A stretch of DNA of 64,000 nt from Agromyces sp. H66 (GTDB taxonomy: Bacteria; Actinomycetota; Actinomycetes; Actinomycetales; Microbacteriaceae), in the NCBI RefSeq assembly GCF_004959775.1, contig NZ_SJZG01000001.1:372001-436000 (forward strand). Direction: 5' to 3'. A program made the translations under genes and the position numbers. Positions within the stretch are counted from its first letter, which is position 1; every line of letters starts with the position of its first letter. A model generated the notes under the pieces. The model was not told where the DNA came from and did not search any database. It worked only from the letters and a program-made list of their open reading frames with translations. Shown here one piece after another: positions 9,297-16,891 of the stretch.

Positions 9297-9369
9297 TCGA
9301 AAGTTTCGACGCTGATGTCGAAAGTGATCTGGACGTCTCGAATATACGACGGTTCCGATATGCGGTCAA
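9297..9369 (-). promoter_or_regulatory. Promoter and operators of the binding-protein/GH3 operon
   Basis: On the minus strand TTGACC (9369-9364) and TATATT (9346-9341) are separated by exactly 17 bp, a near-consensus housekeeping promoter. Downstream of the expected start site lie two overlapping palindromes: TCGAAAGTTTCGA (9297-9309) and TTTCGAC-N6-GTCGAAA (9304-9323). They sit where a repressor would block elongation or initiation. Candidate binders are the LacI protein at 1348, whose own promoter has a similar site, or the divergent ROK protein. Confidence 0.75.
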
Positions 9370-9429
9370 GCGCAACAAATTCGGCGTGGCGTCGCTCCGG
9401 GCCCGCGGACGCACGCCTAGAGTGGACGC

Positions 9430-10605
9430 GTGAATGACCGGGGCGGGACGTTCGACGGGGTGCATCGTCGAAACCTCTCGAAAGTGCTGCGTCTCGTGCA
9501 CCTCGAGGGAGCGATGTCACGTGCGCGCCTCACCGGGCTCACCGGACTGAATCGCTCGACCGTGGCGACACTCGTCGCCGAGCTGGTCGAGCTGGGGCTC
9601 ACGGTCGAGCAGCCGCCGGACCCCACCAACCGCGTCGGGCGCCCGTCGCCGGTGGTGGCCGCCGACCCGCACGTGCTCGCGCTCGCCGTGAACCCCGAGG
9701 TCGACGCGATCACCATGGCCGCCGTCGGCCTGGACGGCCGCATCCCGATCCGCGAGCGCATCGAGGTCGATCGCCTGCCGAGCCCCGAGGAGACTGCCGA
9801 CCTCGTCGCCGCGACTCGCGACCGCTGGATGGCCGGCGAACTGCGTCGGGCCCGCCTCATCGGGGTCGGGCTCGCCGTGCCCGGGCTCGTCCGTGCGTCG
9901 GACGGCCTCGTGCGCTGGGCGCCGCACCTCGAGTGGACGGATGCCCCGCTCCGCGCGCTCGTCGAGGAGGCCACCGGGCTGCCCGCCGCCGTCGGCAACG
10001 ACGCGAGCTTCGGCGCGCACGCCGAGCACCTGTTCGGCGCCGGGCGCGGCGTCGACGACCTCGTCTACCTCAACGGCGGCGCGAGCGGCATCGGCGGCGG
10101 ACTCGTCGTGCACGGCCGGCTCGTGGGCGGCACGGGCGGCTACGCGGGGGAGTTCGGGCAGAACCGGCCGGGCATCGCGGACCCCGCCGATCGTCGCGCC
10201 GACGGCGGCGTGCTCGAAGACGAGGTCAGCCGCGCCCGCCTGCTCGAGGTCGCCGGACTCGCGAGCGCCGACGAGCCGTCGCTCGCGGCCGCGCTCGCCG
10301 CATCGAAGGCGCCCGAGGCGGCGGCGGAGCTCGCCAGGCAGCGACGGATCCTCGCGACCGCCCTCGGGAACGCCATCAACGTGCTGAACCCGTCGCTCGT
10401 CGTGCTCGGCGGCTTCCTCGCAACGGTCGCCGAGAGCGATCCGGCCGATCTCGAGCAGGCGGTCGGCGCGCAGACCGTGGCGGCCGCATTCGAGGAGGTC
10501 TCGATCCGCGTCGCGGCGCTCGGTGAGGACCGGCTCATGATCGGAGCGGCCGAGGCCGCACTCTCGCCGCTGCTCGCCGACCCGCTGTCGGCAACGCGCG
10601 ACTGA
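9430..10605 (+). CDS. ROK-family transcriptional regulator
   Basis: 391-residue protein with an N-terminal winged helix (LSKVLRLVHLEGAMSRARLT, then LTGLNRSTVATLVAELVELG) and a ROK kinase-fold domain. The GND motif with the catalytic-type Asp is at residues 189-191, and the glycine-rich block GGASGIGGGLVVHG follows. The zinc-binding CxCGxxGCxE motif typical of ROK proteins is absent: the expected region reads QNRPGIADPADRRADGG. It is therefore probably a sugar-sensing repressor of NagC/XylR type that may not be a kinase. GTG is the start; there is no clear ribosome-binding site. Divergent from the binding-protein operon with a 141-bp shared control region, it is the positional candidate for its regulator. 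Confidence 0.9.
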   Translation: MNDRGGTFDGVHRRNLSKVLRLVHLEGAMSRARLTGLTGLNRSTVATLVAELVELGLTVEQPPDPTNRVGRPSPVVAADPHVLALAVNPEVDAITMAAVGLDGRIPIRERIEVDRLPSPEETADLVAATRDRWMAGELRRARLIGVGLAVPGLVRASDGLVRWAPHLEWTDAPLRALVEEATGLPAAVGNDASFGAHAEHLFGAGRGVDDLVYLNGGASGIGGGLVVHGRLVGGTGGYAGEFGQNRPGIADPADRRADGGVLEDEVSRARLLEVAGLASADEPSLAAALAASKAPEAAAELARQRRILATALGNAINVLNPSLVVLGGFLATVAESDPADLEQAVGAQTVAAAFEEVSIRVAALGEDRLMIGAAEAALSPLLADPLSATRD

Positions 10606-10655
10606 GCGCCGGTCGCCGACGTTCGACGCCGACGGGCCCTGGTCGCCGACCTGGA

Positions 10656-10763
10656 CTTGATTCCGCACGGGGTGCTGCCGATAGACTGAACGGCAGTCGA
10701 ATCGATTCGAGGCCCCTCGGCCGAGATCACTCCACGACGGCGTCCGCACTGGCGCCGTCGTTT
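10656..10763 (+). promoter_or_regulatory. Promoter, palindrome and leader hairpin before the MFS gene
   Basis: TTGATT (10657-10662) and ATAGAC/TAGACT (10681-10687) form a plausible promoter. A perfect 14-bp palindrome TCGAATCGATTCGA (10697-10710) sits at the expected transcript start and could be an operator. Further down, ACGACGGCG (10734-10742) pairs perfectly with CGCCGTCGT (10753-10761) across a 10-nt loop and is followed by TTT, about 60 nt before the MFS start codon. The hairpin could act as an attenuator; it is too short of T residues for a convincing intrinsic terminator. Confidence 0.5.
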
Positions 10764-10821
10764 CCGTCTCCCGGCGCCCGATGATGCGCGTCGCCACCCC
10801 CCAGCACGCCCGGGAACACGC

Positions 10822-12102
10822 ATGTCCTCCACCACCTCCATCCCCATCATCAGGCCCGACGACCACACGACGTCGGCATCCGCGCACCCCGGCGACCTCC
10901 TCACACGCCGCCAGCGCCTCGTCTACGTGCTCGTGCTCGGCGCGCTCACGGCGCTCGGGCCGTTCACGGTCGACCTCTACCTGCCCGCGTTCCCCGTGCT
11001 GCAGGACGAGCTCGGCGTCTCGGCCGCCGCCGTGCAGCTCACGCTCACGGGCACCATGGTCGGCTTCGGCTTCGGCCAGCTCATCGTGGGCCCCTGGAGC
11101 GACAAGGTCGGGCGCAGGCTCCCGCTCATCCTGGCCACGGTGCTGCACATCGCGGCATCCATCGGTGCGGCGCTGGCGCCCGACATCGTCTGGCTGAGCG
11201 CGTTCCGCCTGCTGCAGGGCTTCGGCGCCGCCGCCGGCGGCGTGGTCGCGATGGCGATGGTGCGCGACCTGTTCGGCGGCAAGCCGCTCGTGCGCATGCT
11301 CTCGCGGCTCGCGCTCGTCAACGGCCTCGCGCCGGTGCTCGCGCCCGTCATCGGCTCGCAACTGCTCGCCGTCATGGACTGGCGCGGCGTGTTCTGGGTG
11401 CTCGGCGCCTACGCCGTCGTCGTGGTCACCGCCGTCGCGTTCCTCATCGTCGAGACACTGCCCGAGTCGCGCCGGCACGTCGCCGGGCACTCGACCCTGC
11501 GCGACCGTTACGGCGCGCTCTTCCGCGACCGCGTCTACCTCGGCGCCGCGGTCATCGGCGGCATGACGTTCACGGGCCTGTTCGGCTACCTCTCGACGTC
11601 CTCGTTCCTCTTCCAGGAGTTGTACGCCTTCACGGCACAGGAGTACGGACTGCTGTTCGCGGTGAACTCGATCGGCGTCATCGTCGGCGTGCAGACGAGC
11701 GCCCGGCTCATGCGCGGTCCCGTGCCCCCGCAGTGGATCCTCGCCGCGACGACGTTCGTGCACCTCGCCATGGCGGTGTCCATCATGGTGCTCGACTCGA
11801 ACGGCGCCGGCTTCTGGGGCACCGCGATCCCGCTCTGGATCTACATCCTCGCGTGCGGGTTCTCGTTCCCGGCGGTGCAGGTGCTCGCGCTCGCGCACCA
11901 CGGCGCGGAGGCCGGCACGGCCGCCTCGCTCCTCGGTGCGCTGAACTTCGGGCTCGCGGGCCTCATCTCGCCGCTCATCGGCCTGCTCGGCGTGGGCAGC
12001 GCCGTGCCCATGGCATTCGTGATGCTGCTCGCCGCGATCGTCGCCATCGCCGCGCTCTGGGCGCTCGTACGCCCCATGACCGTGCCGCCGCTCAGCGACT
12101 GA
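10822..12102 (+). CDS. MFS drug-resistance transporter, Bcr/CflA family
   Basis: 426-residue inner-membrane protein with about 12 predicted transmembrane segments after a 30-residue cytoplasmic tail. The opening segment LGALTALGPFTVDLYLPAFP has the Bcr/CflA signature with the membrane-embedded Asp. The loop between helices 2 and 3 is GPWSDKVGRRLPL (MFS motif A), and RLLQGFGAAAGGVVAMAMVRD is helix 4. Members export drugs or small metabolites by proton antiport. The leader with an operator-like palindrome and hairpin suggests regulated expression. No neighbouring gene points to a substrate. Confidence 0.93.
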   Translation: MSSTTSIPIIRPDDHTTSASAHPGDLLTRRQRLVYVLVLGALTALGPFTVDLYLPAFPVLQDELGVSAAAVQLTLTGTMVGFGFGQLIVGPWSDKVGRRLPLILATVLHIAASIGAALAPDIVWLSAFRLLQGFGAAAGGVVAMAMVRDLFGGKPLVRMLSRLALVNGLAPVLAPVIGSQLLAVMDWRGVFWVLGAYAVVVVTAVAFLIVETLPESRRHVAGHSTLRDRYGALFRDRVYLGAAVIGGMTFTGLFGYLSTSSFLFQELYAFTAQEYGLLFAVNSIGVIVGVQTSARLMRGPVPPQWILAATTFVHLAMAVSIMVLDSNGAGFWGTAIPLWIYILACGFSFPAVQVLALAHHGAEAGTAASLLGALNFGLAGLISPLIGLLGVGSAVPMAFVMLLAAIVAIAALWALVRPMTVPPLSD

Positions 12103-12123
12103 CGGCGCGCGGCGTGGCCGGGC

Positions 12124-12318
12124 GGATGCCTCGAGCCGGGCGGATGCCGCGTGGTGCGTGCCGCGGCATCCACGTGCACATTCCTGCGGATATACGATCC
12201 GGCATGCCGCGCGATCGGCGACATTCGCGGCGCGTCCGATCGTATATCCGCCATGTCGTGCAGGTGAGGTGGATGCCTCGAGCCGGGCGGATGCCGCGTG
12301 GCGCGTGCCGCGGCATCC
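12124..12318. repeat. Composite repeat: two 48-bp direct copies around a long inverted repeat
   Basis: The same 48-bp sequence, beginning GGATGCCTCGAGCCGGGCGG, occurs at 12124-12171 and 12271-12318 with one difference. Inside each copy GGATGCCGCG pairs with CGCGGCATCC (10-nt loop). Between the copies GCGGATATACGATC (12186-12199) and its exact reverse complement (12238-12251) form a 14-bp-arm inverted repeat. The arms recur at 60299-60364. The 244-bp spacer holds no gene apart from the promoter of the next one. Confidence 0.85.
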
Positions 12319-12346
12319 GCTCGCGTCCGTTGGCTAACGTGGTGGG

Positions 12347-13180
12347 ATGACGGAACGCGACGAACCGGCGACGCCGCCCGCCGAGGCGCCGGACACCGCG
12401 CAGGAGGCGACGGGCCACGACCTCACGCCGACGGTGTCCGATGACCTGCGTCCCGAGCAGCGCGAGGCCAAGGCGCAGCGCCTGGGGCGGCGCATCCCCG
12501 TCGTGAGCGGGATCTCGGCCGTCATCGCGGCGGCGCTGCTCGGACTCCTCGTCACGGTCAGATCGGGTGAGCTCGCCTTCGAGTTCGACGAGGAGTGGGC
12601 CGAGGACGTCCTCGAGTTCCGCGGGCCCATCGGCGACGTGTTCTCGTTCTTCATGAACGGACTCGGGGGAGGGATCGTCGGGGTCTTCGTCGTGCCGATC
12701 GCGGTCGCGTCGGCGTTGCTCATCGCACGGCGACCGTGGGCGGCCCTGTACTTCGTCGCGGCGTCGGCGGTGAGCGCGGGCGTCGTGCAGCTCCTCAAGA
12801 ACCTGTTCGGACGGGCCCGACCCGAGGACATCATCGTGCTCAGCGACTTCGGATCATTCCCGTCGGGGCATGTGGCGAATGCGGCGACCATCGCGGTGAC
12901 CATCGGCATCATCGTGCCCTACACCTGGGTGTGGGTGCTCGGGGGCGCCTACACGCTGCTGATGGCCGTCAGCCGCACCTATCTCGGCGCGCACTGGCTC
13001 TCGGACACGATCGGCGGGATCCTCGTCGGCGTGGCGGCCGCGCTGCTCATGTGGGCCGCCTTCGCGGCGCCGCTCGAGCGCGAGCGCCTGCAGCGGTTGA
13101 CGGAGGTGTCGGCGCGCAACGCCGCGCGCGCGCAGGCGCACGTGACGCCGCCGGCGCGGTCGCGCGACACGGGGGAGTGA
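12347..13180 (+). CDS. PAP2-family phosphatase, membrane
   Basis: 277-residue membrane protein with the three phosphatase motifs of the PAP2 superfamily: KNLFGRARP (K151, R158-P159), PSGH (172-175) and SRTYLGAH (209-216). H175 is the expected general acid and H216 the nucleophile. It is predicted to hydrolyse lipid phosphates or undecaprenyl pyrophosphate on the outer face of the membrane. An acidic, proline-rich tail of about 45 residues precedes the first membrane segment. TAACGT lies 6 nt before the ATG with no ribosome-binding site, indicating a leaderless mRNA. Confidence 0.92.
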   Translation: MTERDEPATPPAEAPDTAQEATGHDLTPTVSDDLRPEQREAKAQRLGRRIPVVSGISAVIAAALLGLLVTVRSGELAFEFDEEWAEDVLEFRGPIGDVFSFFMNGLGGGIVGVFVVPIAVASALLIARRPWAALYFVAASAVSAGVVQLLKNLFGRARPEDIIVLSDFGSFPSGHVANAATIAVTIGIIVPYTWVWVLGGAYTLLMAVSRTYLGAHWLSDTIGGILVGVAAALLMWAAFAAPLERERLQRLTEVSARNAARAQAHVTPPARSRDTGE

Positions 13181-13205
13181 ATGGTCGCTCGCGGCGATCG
13201 GCCAG

Positions 13206-13221
13206 TACAACGTTGTAGACT
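13206..13221 (+). promoter_or_regulatory. Operator TACAACGTTGTA and -10 box of the arabinan repressor gene
   Basis: A perfect 12-bp palindrome TACAACGTTGTA (13206-13217) overlaps the -10 candidate TAGACT (13216-13221) 23 bp before the ATG. The same palindrome occurs at 14409-14420 upstream of the binding-protein gene, which strongly suggests autoregulation by the LacI protein at 13245. Confidence 0.8.
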
Positions 13222-13244
13222 CGGCGCAACCACTGGGAGGGTGC

Positions 13245-14327
13245 ATGGCGTCGACACTGCATGACGTGGCGAGGCTCGCCGGGGTCTCGATCAAGACCGT
13301 GTCGAACGTGATCAACGACTACCCGCACGTGCGACCCGCGACGAGGGAGCGCGTGGAGCAGGCGATCGCCGAGCTCGGGTACACCCCGAACCTCACCGCG
13401 CGCAGCCTCAGGTCCGGTCGCACCGGGGCGATCGCGCTGGCGGTGCCCGAACTCGGGCTCAGCTACTTCGCCGAGCTCGCGGCATCCGTCATCGAGGCGG
13501 CCGAGGAGGCGGGCGTCGTGGTGCTCGTCGAGCAGACCGGCGGCGACCGGGACCGTGAGCTGGAGCTCCTGCGCAGTCCTCGACTGAAGATGACCGACGG
13601 GCTCATCTTCAGTCCGCTCGGCATGGGGCAGGACGACGTCGATCGACTGGACGTGCCGTACCCGCTCGTGGTCCTCGGCGAGCGCATCTTCGACGGCCCG
13701 GCCGATCACGTGACCATGCGCAACATCGAGGCGGCGCGTGCCGCCACCGAGTTCCTGCTGCGTACGGGTCGTCGTCGCATCGCCATCGTCGGGGCGCACG
13801 AGGGCGAAGTGATCGGTTCCGCCGGGCTGCGCCTGCGCGGCTACCGCGAGGCGCTCGACGCGGCCGGCGTTCCCTTCGACGAGTCGATCATCGGCTACAC
13901 CACCCTCTGGCATCGTTCCAACGGTGCACGATGCATGCGCGAACTCCTCGATCGCGGCGCGGAGTTCGACGCCGTCTTCGGGCTGAACGACACGCTCGCG
14001 CTCGGTGCCATGCGCGTGCTGCAGGAGGCCGGGCTGCGGGTGCCCGGCGACGTGGCCGTCGTCGGGTTCGACGATCTCGACGAGGCACGCTATTCGATCC
14101 CGTCGCTGACGACCATCGACCCGGGCCGCGAGTGGATTGCGGCGACGGCCGTGCGCACGCTCCTGGAGCGCATCGAGCACCCCGACGCCGAGCAACCTGC
14201 ACGTCTCCTGCTCGCGGATTTCCGCATCGCGGAGCGCGAGTCGGCGGGCGCCGCCCTCGATTCGGCGAGCGCAGCCCTCGAGTCGGCGGGCGCGATCCTC
14301 CATCAGGGCGCCGGTGCGGACGCCTGA
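13245..14327 (+). CDS. LacI-family repressor of the arabinan operon
   Basis: 360-residue regulator with a LacI helix-turn-helix (TLHDVARLAGVSIKTVSNVI, residues 4-23) and a sugar-binding domain that ends in the usual VAVVGFDDLDEARYSIPSLTTI block. GGGAGG 8 nt before the ATG fixes the start. The C-terminal 30 residues (ESAGAALDSASAALESAGAI) form a low-complexity alanine/serine repeat, probably disordered. Identical palindromes stand before this gene and before the adjacent transporter operon, so it most likely represses both and is released by arabinose or an arabino-oligosaccharide. That inducer is inferred from the GH51 and GH43 genes. Confidence 0.94.
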   Translation: MASTLHDVARLAGVSIKTVSNVINDYPHVRPATRERVEQAIAELGYTPNLTARSLRSGRTGAIALAVPELGLSYFAELAASVIEAAEEAGVVVLVEQTGGDRDRELELLRSPRLKMTDGLIFSPLGMGQDDVDRLDVPYPLVVLGERIFDGPADHVTMRNIEAARAATEFLLRTGRRRIAIVGAHEGEVIGSAGLRLRGYREALDAAGVPFDESIIGYTTLWHRSNGARCMRELLDRGAEFDAVFGLNDTLALGAMRVLQEAGLRVPGDVAVVGFDDLDEARYSIPSLTTIDPGREWIAATAVRTLLERIEHPDAEQPARLLLADFRIAERESAGAALDSASAALESAGAILHQGAGADA

Positions 14328-14360
14328 CGCGATCTGCCGGCCGTGAGTCCGAACTTCGGC

Positions 14361-14420
14361 TTGACAGGTCGCCGCAGTCGCGCCAACATGTCTTTACAAC
14401 GTTTACTTTACAACGTTGTA
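14361..14420 (+). promoter_or_regulatory. Promoter and tandem operators of the arabinan operon
   Basis: TTGACA (14361-14366) with CAACAT (14384-14389) 17 bp downstream is a reasonable promoter. Immediately after it lie TACAACGTTTAC (14395-14406, a degenerate site) and the perfect palindrome TACAACGTTGTA (14409-14420). Placement over the start region fits repression. About 100 nt of leader follow before the binding-protein ATG. Confidence 0.8.
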
Positions 14421-14517
14421 CAGACTCGGAACTCGCCGCGGAGTCCCCCTCGTGGCGGCCCTCGAGCCCATTGCCAGAGACAACGGTGTCCAACACCGCG
14501 AGAGGAAGCACACAGCT

Positions 14518-15846
14518 ATGAAGTCGAAGCTCTTGGCCGCGTCCGGCGTCGTCGCCGTCGCCGCGGCCGCGCTGACCGGCTGCTCCGCCGGTTCGTCAGA
14601 GGAAACCTGCACCAACGAGATCGTGAATCCCGACGCGACGCAAGTGAGCGTCTGGGCGTGGTACCCCGCCTTCGAGGACGTCGTCGACCTCTTCAACGAG
14701 ACGCACGACGAGATCCAGGTCTGCTGGACAAACGCCGGGCAGGGCAACGACGAATACACGAAGTTCTCCACCGCCATCGAGTCGGGCTCGGGCGCTCCCG
14801 ACGTCATCATGCTCGAGGCCGAGGTGCTCTCGAGCTTCTCGATCCGCGACGCGCTCGTCGACCTGACCGAATACGGCGCCGACGAGGTGAAGGGCGACTA
14901 CTCCGAGGGCGCGTGGAAGGACGTCTCGAGCGGCGACGCGGTCTACGCGATTCCCGTCGACGGCGGCCCCATGGGCATGCTCTACCGCCAGGACATCCTC
15001 GACCAGTACGGCATCGCCGTGCCCACCACGTGGGACGAGTTCGCGGCGGCGGCACAGGCCCTGAAGGACGCGGGTGCCCCCGGAGTCATTGCCGACTTCC
15101 CGACCAACGGCCGCGCGTACAACCAGGCGCTCTTCGCCCAGGCCGGCTCGGTGCCGTTCGACTACGACAATGCGAAGCCCACCGAGATCGGCATCGAGGT
15201 GAACGACGAGGGCTCCAAGCGGGTGCTGGCGTACTGGAACGATCTGGTCGCCCGCGGCCTCGTGGCCACCGACGACGCGTTCACGGCCGACTACAACACG
15301 AAGCTCGTCGACGGCAGCTACGCCATCTACGTGGCCGCCGCGTGGGGCCCGGGGTACCTCGGCGGGCTGTCGGACGCCGACGCCGACGCCGAGTGGAAGG
15401 CGGCGCCGGTTCCGCAGTGGGACGCCGCGAACCCCGTGCAGATCAACTGGGGCGGCTCCACGTTCGCCGTGACGAGCCAGGCGAAGGACCCGGAGGCCGC
15501 CGCCGTCGTCGCCAAGGAGATCTTCGGCACCGAGGAGGCATGGAAGCTCGGCATCGAGAAGGCGGCGCTGTTCCCGCTCTGGAAGCCGATCCTCGAGTCC
15601 GACTACTTCCGTGACCTCGAGTACCCGTTCTTCGGAGGCCAGCAGATCAACAAGGACGTCTTCCTCGAGGCGGCCGCGGGCTACACGGGCTTCACCTTCA
15701 GCCCCTTCCAGAACTACGCCTACGACCAGCTGACCGAGCAGCTCTACGCCATGGTGCAGGGCGAGAAGGCCTCCGACCAGGCCCTCGACGACCTGCAGGC
15801 CTCCCTCGAGCAGTACGCCACCGAGCAGGGCTTCAGCCTGAAGTGA
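14518..15846 (+). CDS. Arabino-oligosaccharide ABC transporter binding lipoprotein
   Basis: 442-residue solute-binding protein, family 1. The signal peptide MKSKLLAASGVVAVAAAALT ends at the lipobox LTGC (Cys22), so the protein should be lipid-anchored. The mature part opens with a beta strand (TQVSVWAWYPAFEDVVDLFN) like other CUT1 binding proteins. The ATG at 14518 was chosen because it begins the signal peptide and is preceded by GAGAGGAAG; a longer frame upstream lacks a signal sequence. First gene of the arabinan operon. A strong hairpin after the stop separates it from the permeases. Ligand assignment rests on GH51/GH43 linkage, as in AraNPQ systems. Confidence 0.94.
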   Translation: MKSKLLAASGVVAVAAAALTGCSAGSSEETCTNEIVNPDATQVSVWAWYPAFEDVVDLFNETHDEIQVCWTNAGQGNDEYTKFSTAIESGSGAPDVIMLEAEVLSSFSIRDALVDLTEYGADEVKGDYSEGAWKDVSSGDAVYAIPVDGGPMGMLYRQDILDQYGIAVPTTWDEFAAAAQALKDAGAPGVIADFPTNGRAYNQALFAQAGSVPFDYDNAKPTEIGIEVNDEGSKRVLAYWNDLVARGLVATDDAFTADYNTKLVDGSYAIYVAAAWGPGYLGGLSDADADAEWKAAPVPQWDAANPVQINWGGSTFAVTSQAKDPEAAAVVAKEIFGTEEAWKLGIEKAALFPLWKPILESDYFRDLEYPFFGGQQINKDVFLEAAAGYTGFTFSPFQNYAYDQLTEQLYAMVQGEKASDQALDDLQASLEQYATEQGFSLK

Positions 15847-15848
15847 GC

Positions 15849-15888
15849 GGATGCCGCGTCCCGGCCTCTCCGCCGGGGCGCGGCATCC
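15849..15888 (+). other. Strong intercistronic hairpin after the binding-protein gene
   Basis: GGATGCCGCGTCCCGG (15849-15864) pairs with CCGGGGCGCGGCATCC (15873-15888), 16 bp with one G-U pair and an 8-nt loop. It starts 2 bp after the stop codon. There is no U tract, so it more likely protects the upstream mRNA from 3' decay, or partly terminates, giving more binding protein than permease. Confidence 0.7.
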
Positions 15889-15934
15889 CCGATGCCCGAC
15901 CCGACCGGCCCGTCCGACCTAGGAATCGACGCCA

Positions 15935-16891
15935 ATGACCATGCAGACCACACTGCCGGCGCAGCCGGCGCCCGCAGCGCCCGCGCGGGGGAACCGCCCG
16001 TCGGGCGGGTCGAGCCTCGAGCGCCGACGGCAACGCTGGGGCTGGCTTTTCGTGACCCCGTTCCTCGTCGTGTTCGCGCTCTTCCTCGTCTTCCCCCTGT
16101 TCTACGCCTTCGGCATGAGCCTGTTCACCTCGACGCTGGCCACCGGCACCCGGTTCACGGGCGCGGAGAACTACGTCAAGGCGTTCACCGATCCGCTCTT
16201 CCTCGAAGGGCTCCTTCGGGTGGCCGCCTATGCGATCGTCATGATCCCCGTGCAGCTCATCGTGGCGACGGCTGCGGCGCTCGTGCTCGACACGCTCGCG
16301 ACGCGGCTCGCGAAGGCCTCGCGCCTGTTGATCTTCGCGCCGTATGCCATCCCCGTGGTCATCGGTGCCCTCATGTGGAGCTTCCTCTACAGCCCGCGAT
16401 TCGGGCCGAGCGCCACGCTCTTCGACGTCGTCGGGTTGCCCTCACCCGACTTCCTCGCCGCAGACACGGTGTTCGGCAGCCTCGTCAATGTGGTCACGTG
16501 GCAGTGGTCGGGCTACTACATGGTCGTCATCTACGCCGCACTGCGCTCGATCGACCCGGCGATCTACGAGGCCGCCCGCATCGACGGCGCGAACGGCTGG
16601 CAGACGGCCCTGCGCATCAAGGTGCCCCTCATCTCGTCGTCGATGGTGATGGCCATCACGTTCGCGCTCATCGGCACGCTGCAGTTCTTCACGGAGCCCG
16701 TCGTGCTCCGCAACATCGCCCAGGGTGCCATCGACGCCGCCTACACGCCGAACATGTACGCGTACTCGCTGGCGTTCTCCTACAGCCAGTTCAACTACGC
16801 CTCGGCGATCGCGTTCTCGCTCGGCATCCTCGTGTTCGCCGGCTCCTACGTCTTCCTGTTCCTGACTCGCAAGCAGAGCGGATTGAAGTGA
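15935..16891 (+). CDS. Sugar ABC transporter permease, MalF/AraP type
   Basis: 318-residue CUT1 permease. A 35-residue proline/alanine-rich tail precedes transmembrane segment WGWLFVTPFLVVFALFLVFP; six membrane segments are predicted in total. The EAA loop is PAIYEAARIDGANGWQTALR. It pairs with the next permease, whose ATG overlaps this stop codon by one base. The ATPase is not encoded here and is presumably a shared MsiK-like subunit. The start at 15935 follows a weak AGGAATCGACGCCA region. Confidence 0.93.
   Translation: MTMQTTLPAQPAPAAPARGNRPSGGSSLERRRQRWGWLFVTPFLVVFALFLVFPLFYAFGMSLFTSTLATGTRFTGAENYVKAFTDPLFLEGLLRVAAYAIVMIPVQLIVATAAALVLDTLATRLAKASRLLIFAPYAIPVVIGALMWSFLYSPRFGPSATLFDVVGLPSPDFLAADTVFGSLVNVVTWQWSGYYMVVIYAALRSIDPAIYEAARIDGANGWQTALRIKVPLISSSMVMAITFALIGTLQFFTEPVVLRNIAQGAIDAAYTPNMYAYSLAFSYSQFNYASAIAFSLGILVFAGSYVFLFLTRKQSGLK

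Noticed and set aside
9517-11901. 794-codon minus-strand open frame over the ROK and MFS genes
   Set aside because: Composition dominated by R, E, H, D and A, no domain seen, fully antisense to two well-supported genes.
14328-14517. Alternative upstream start for the arabinan binding protein at 14416
   Set aside because: That start would lie inside the operator region and put about 34 non-signal residues before a complete lipoprotein signal peptide.
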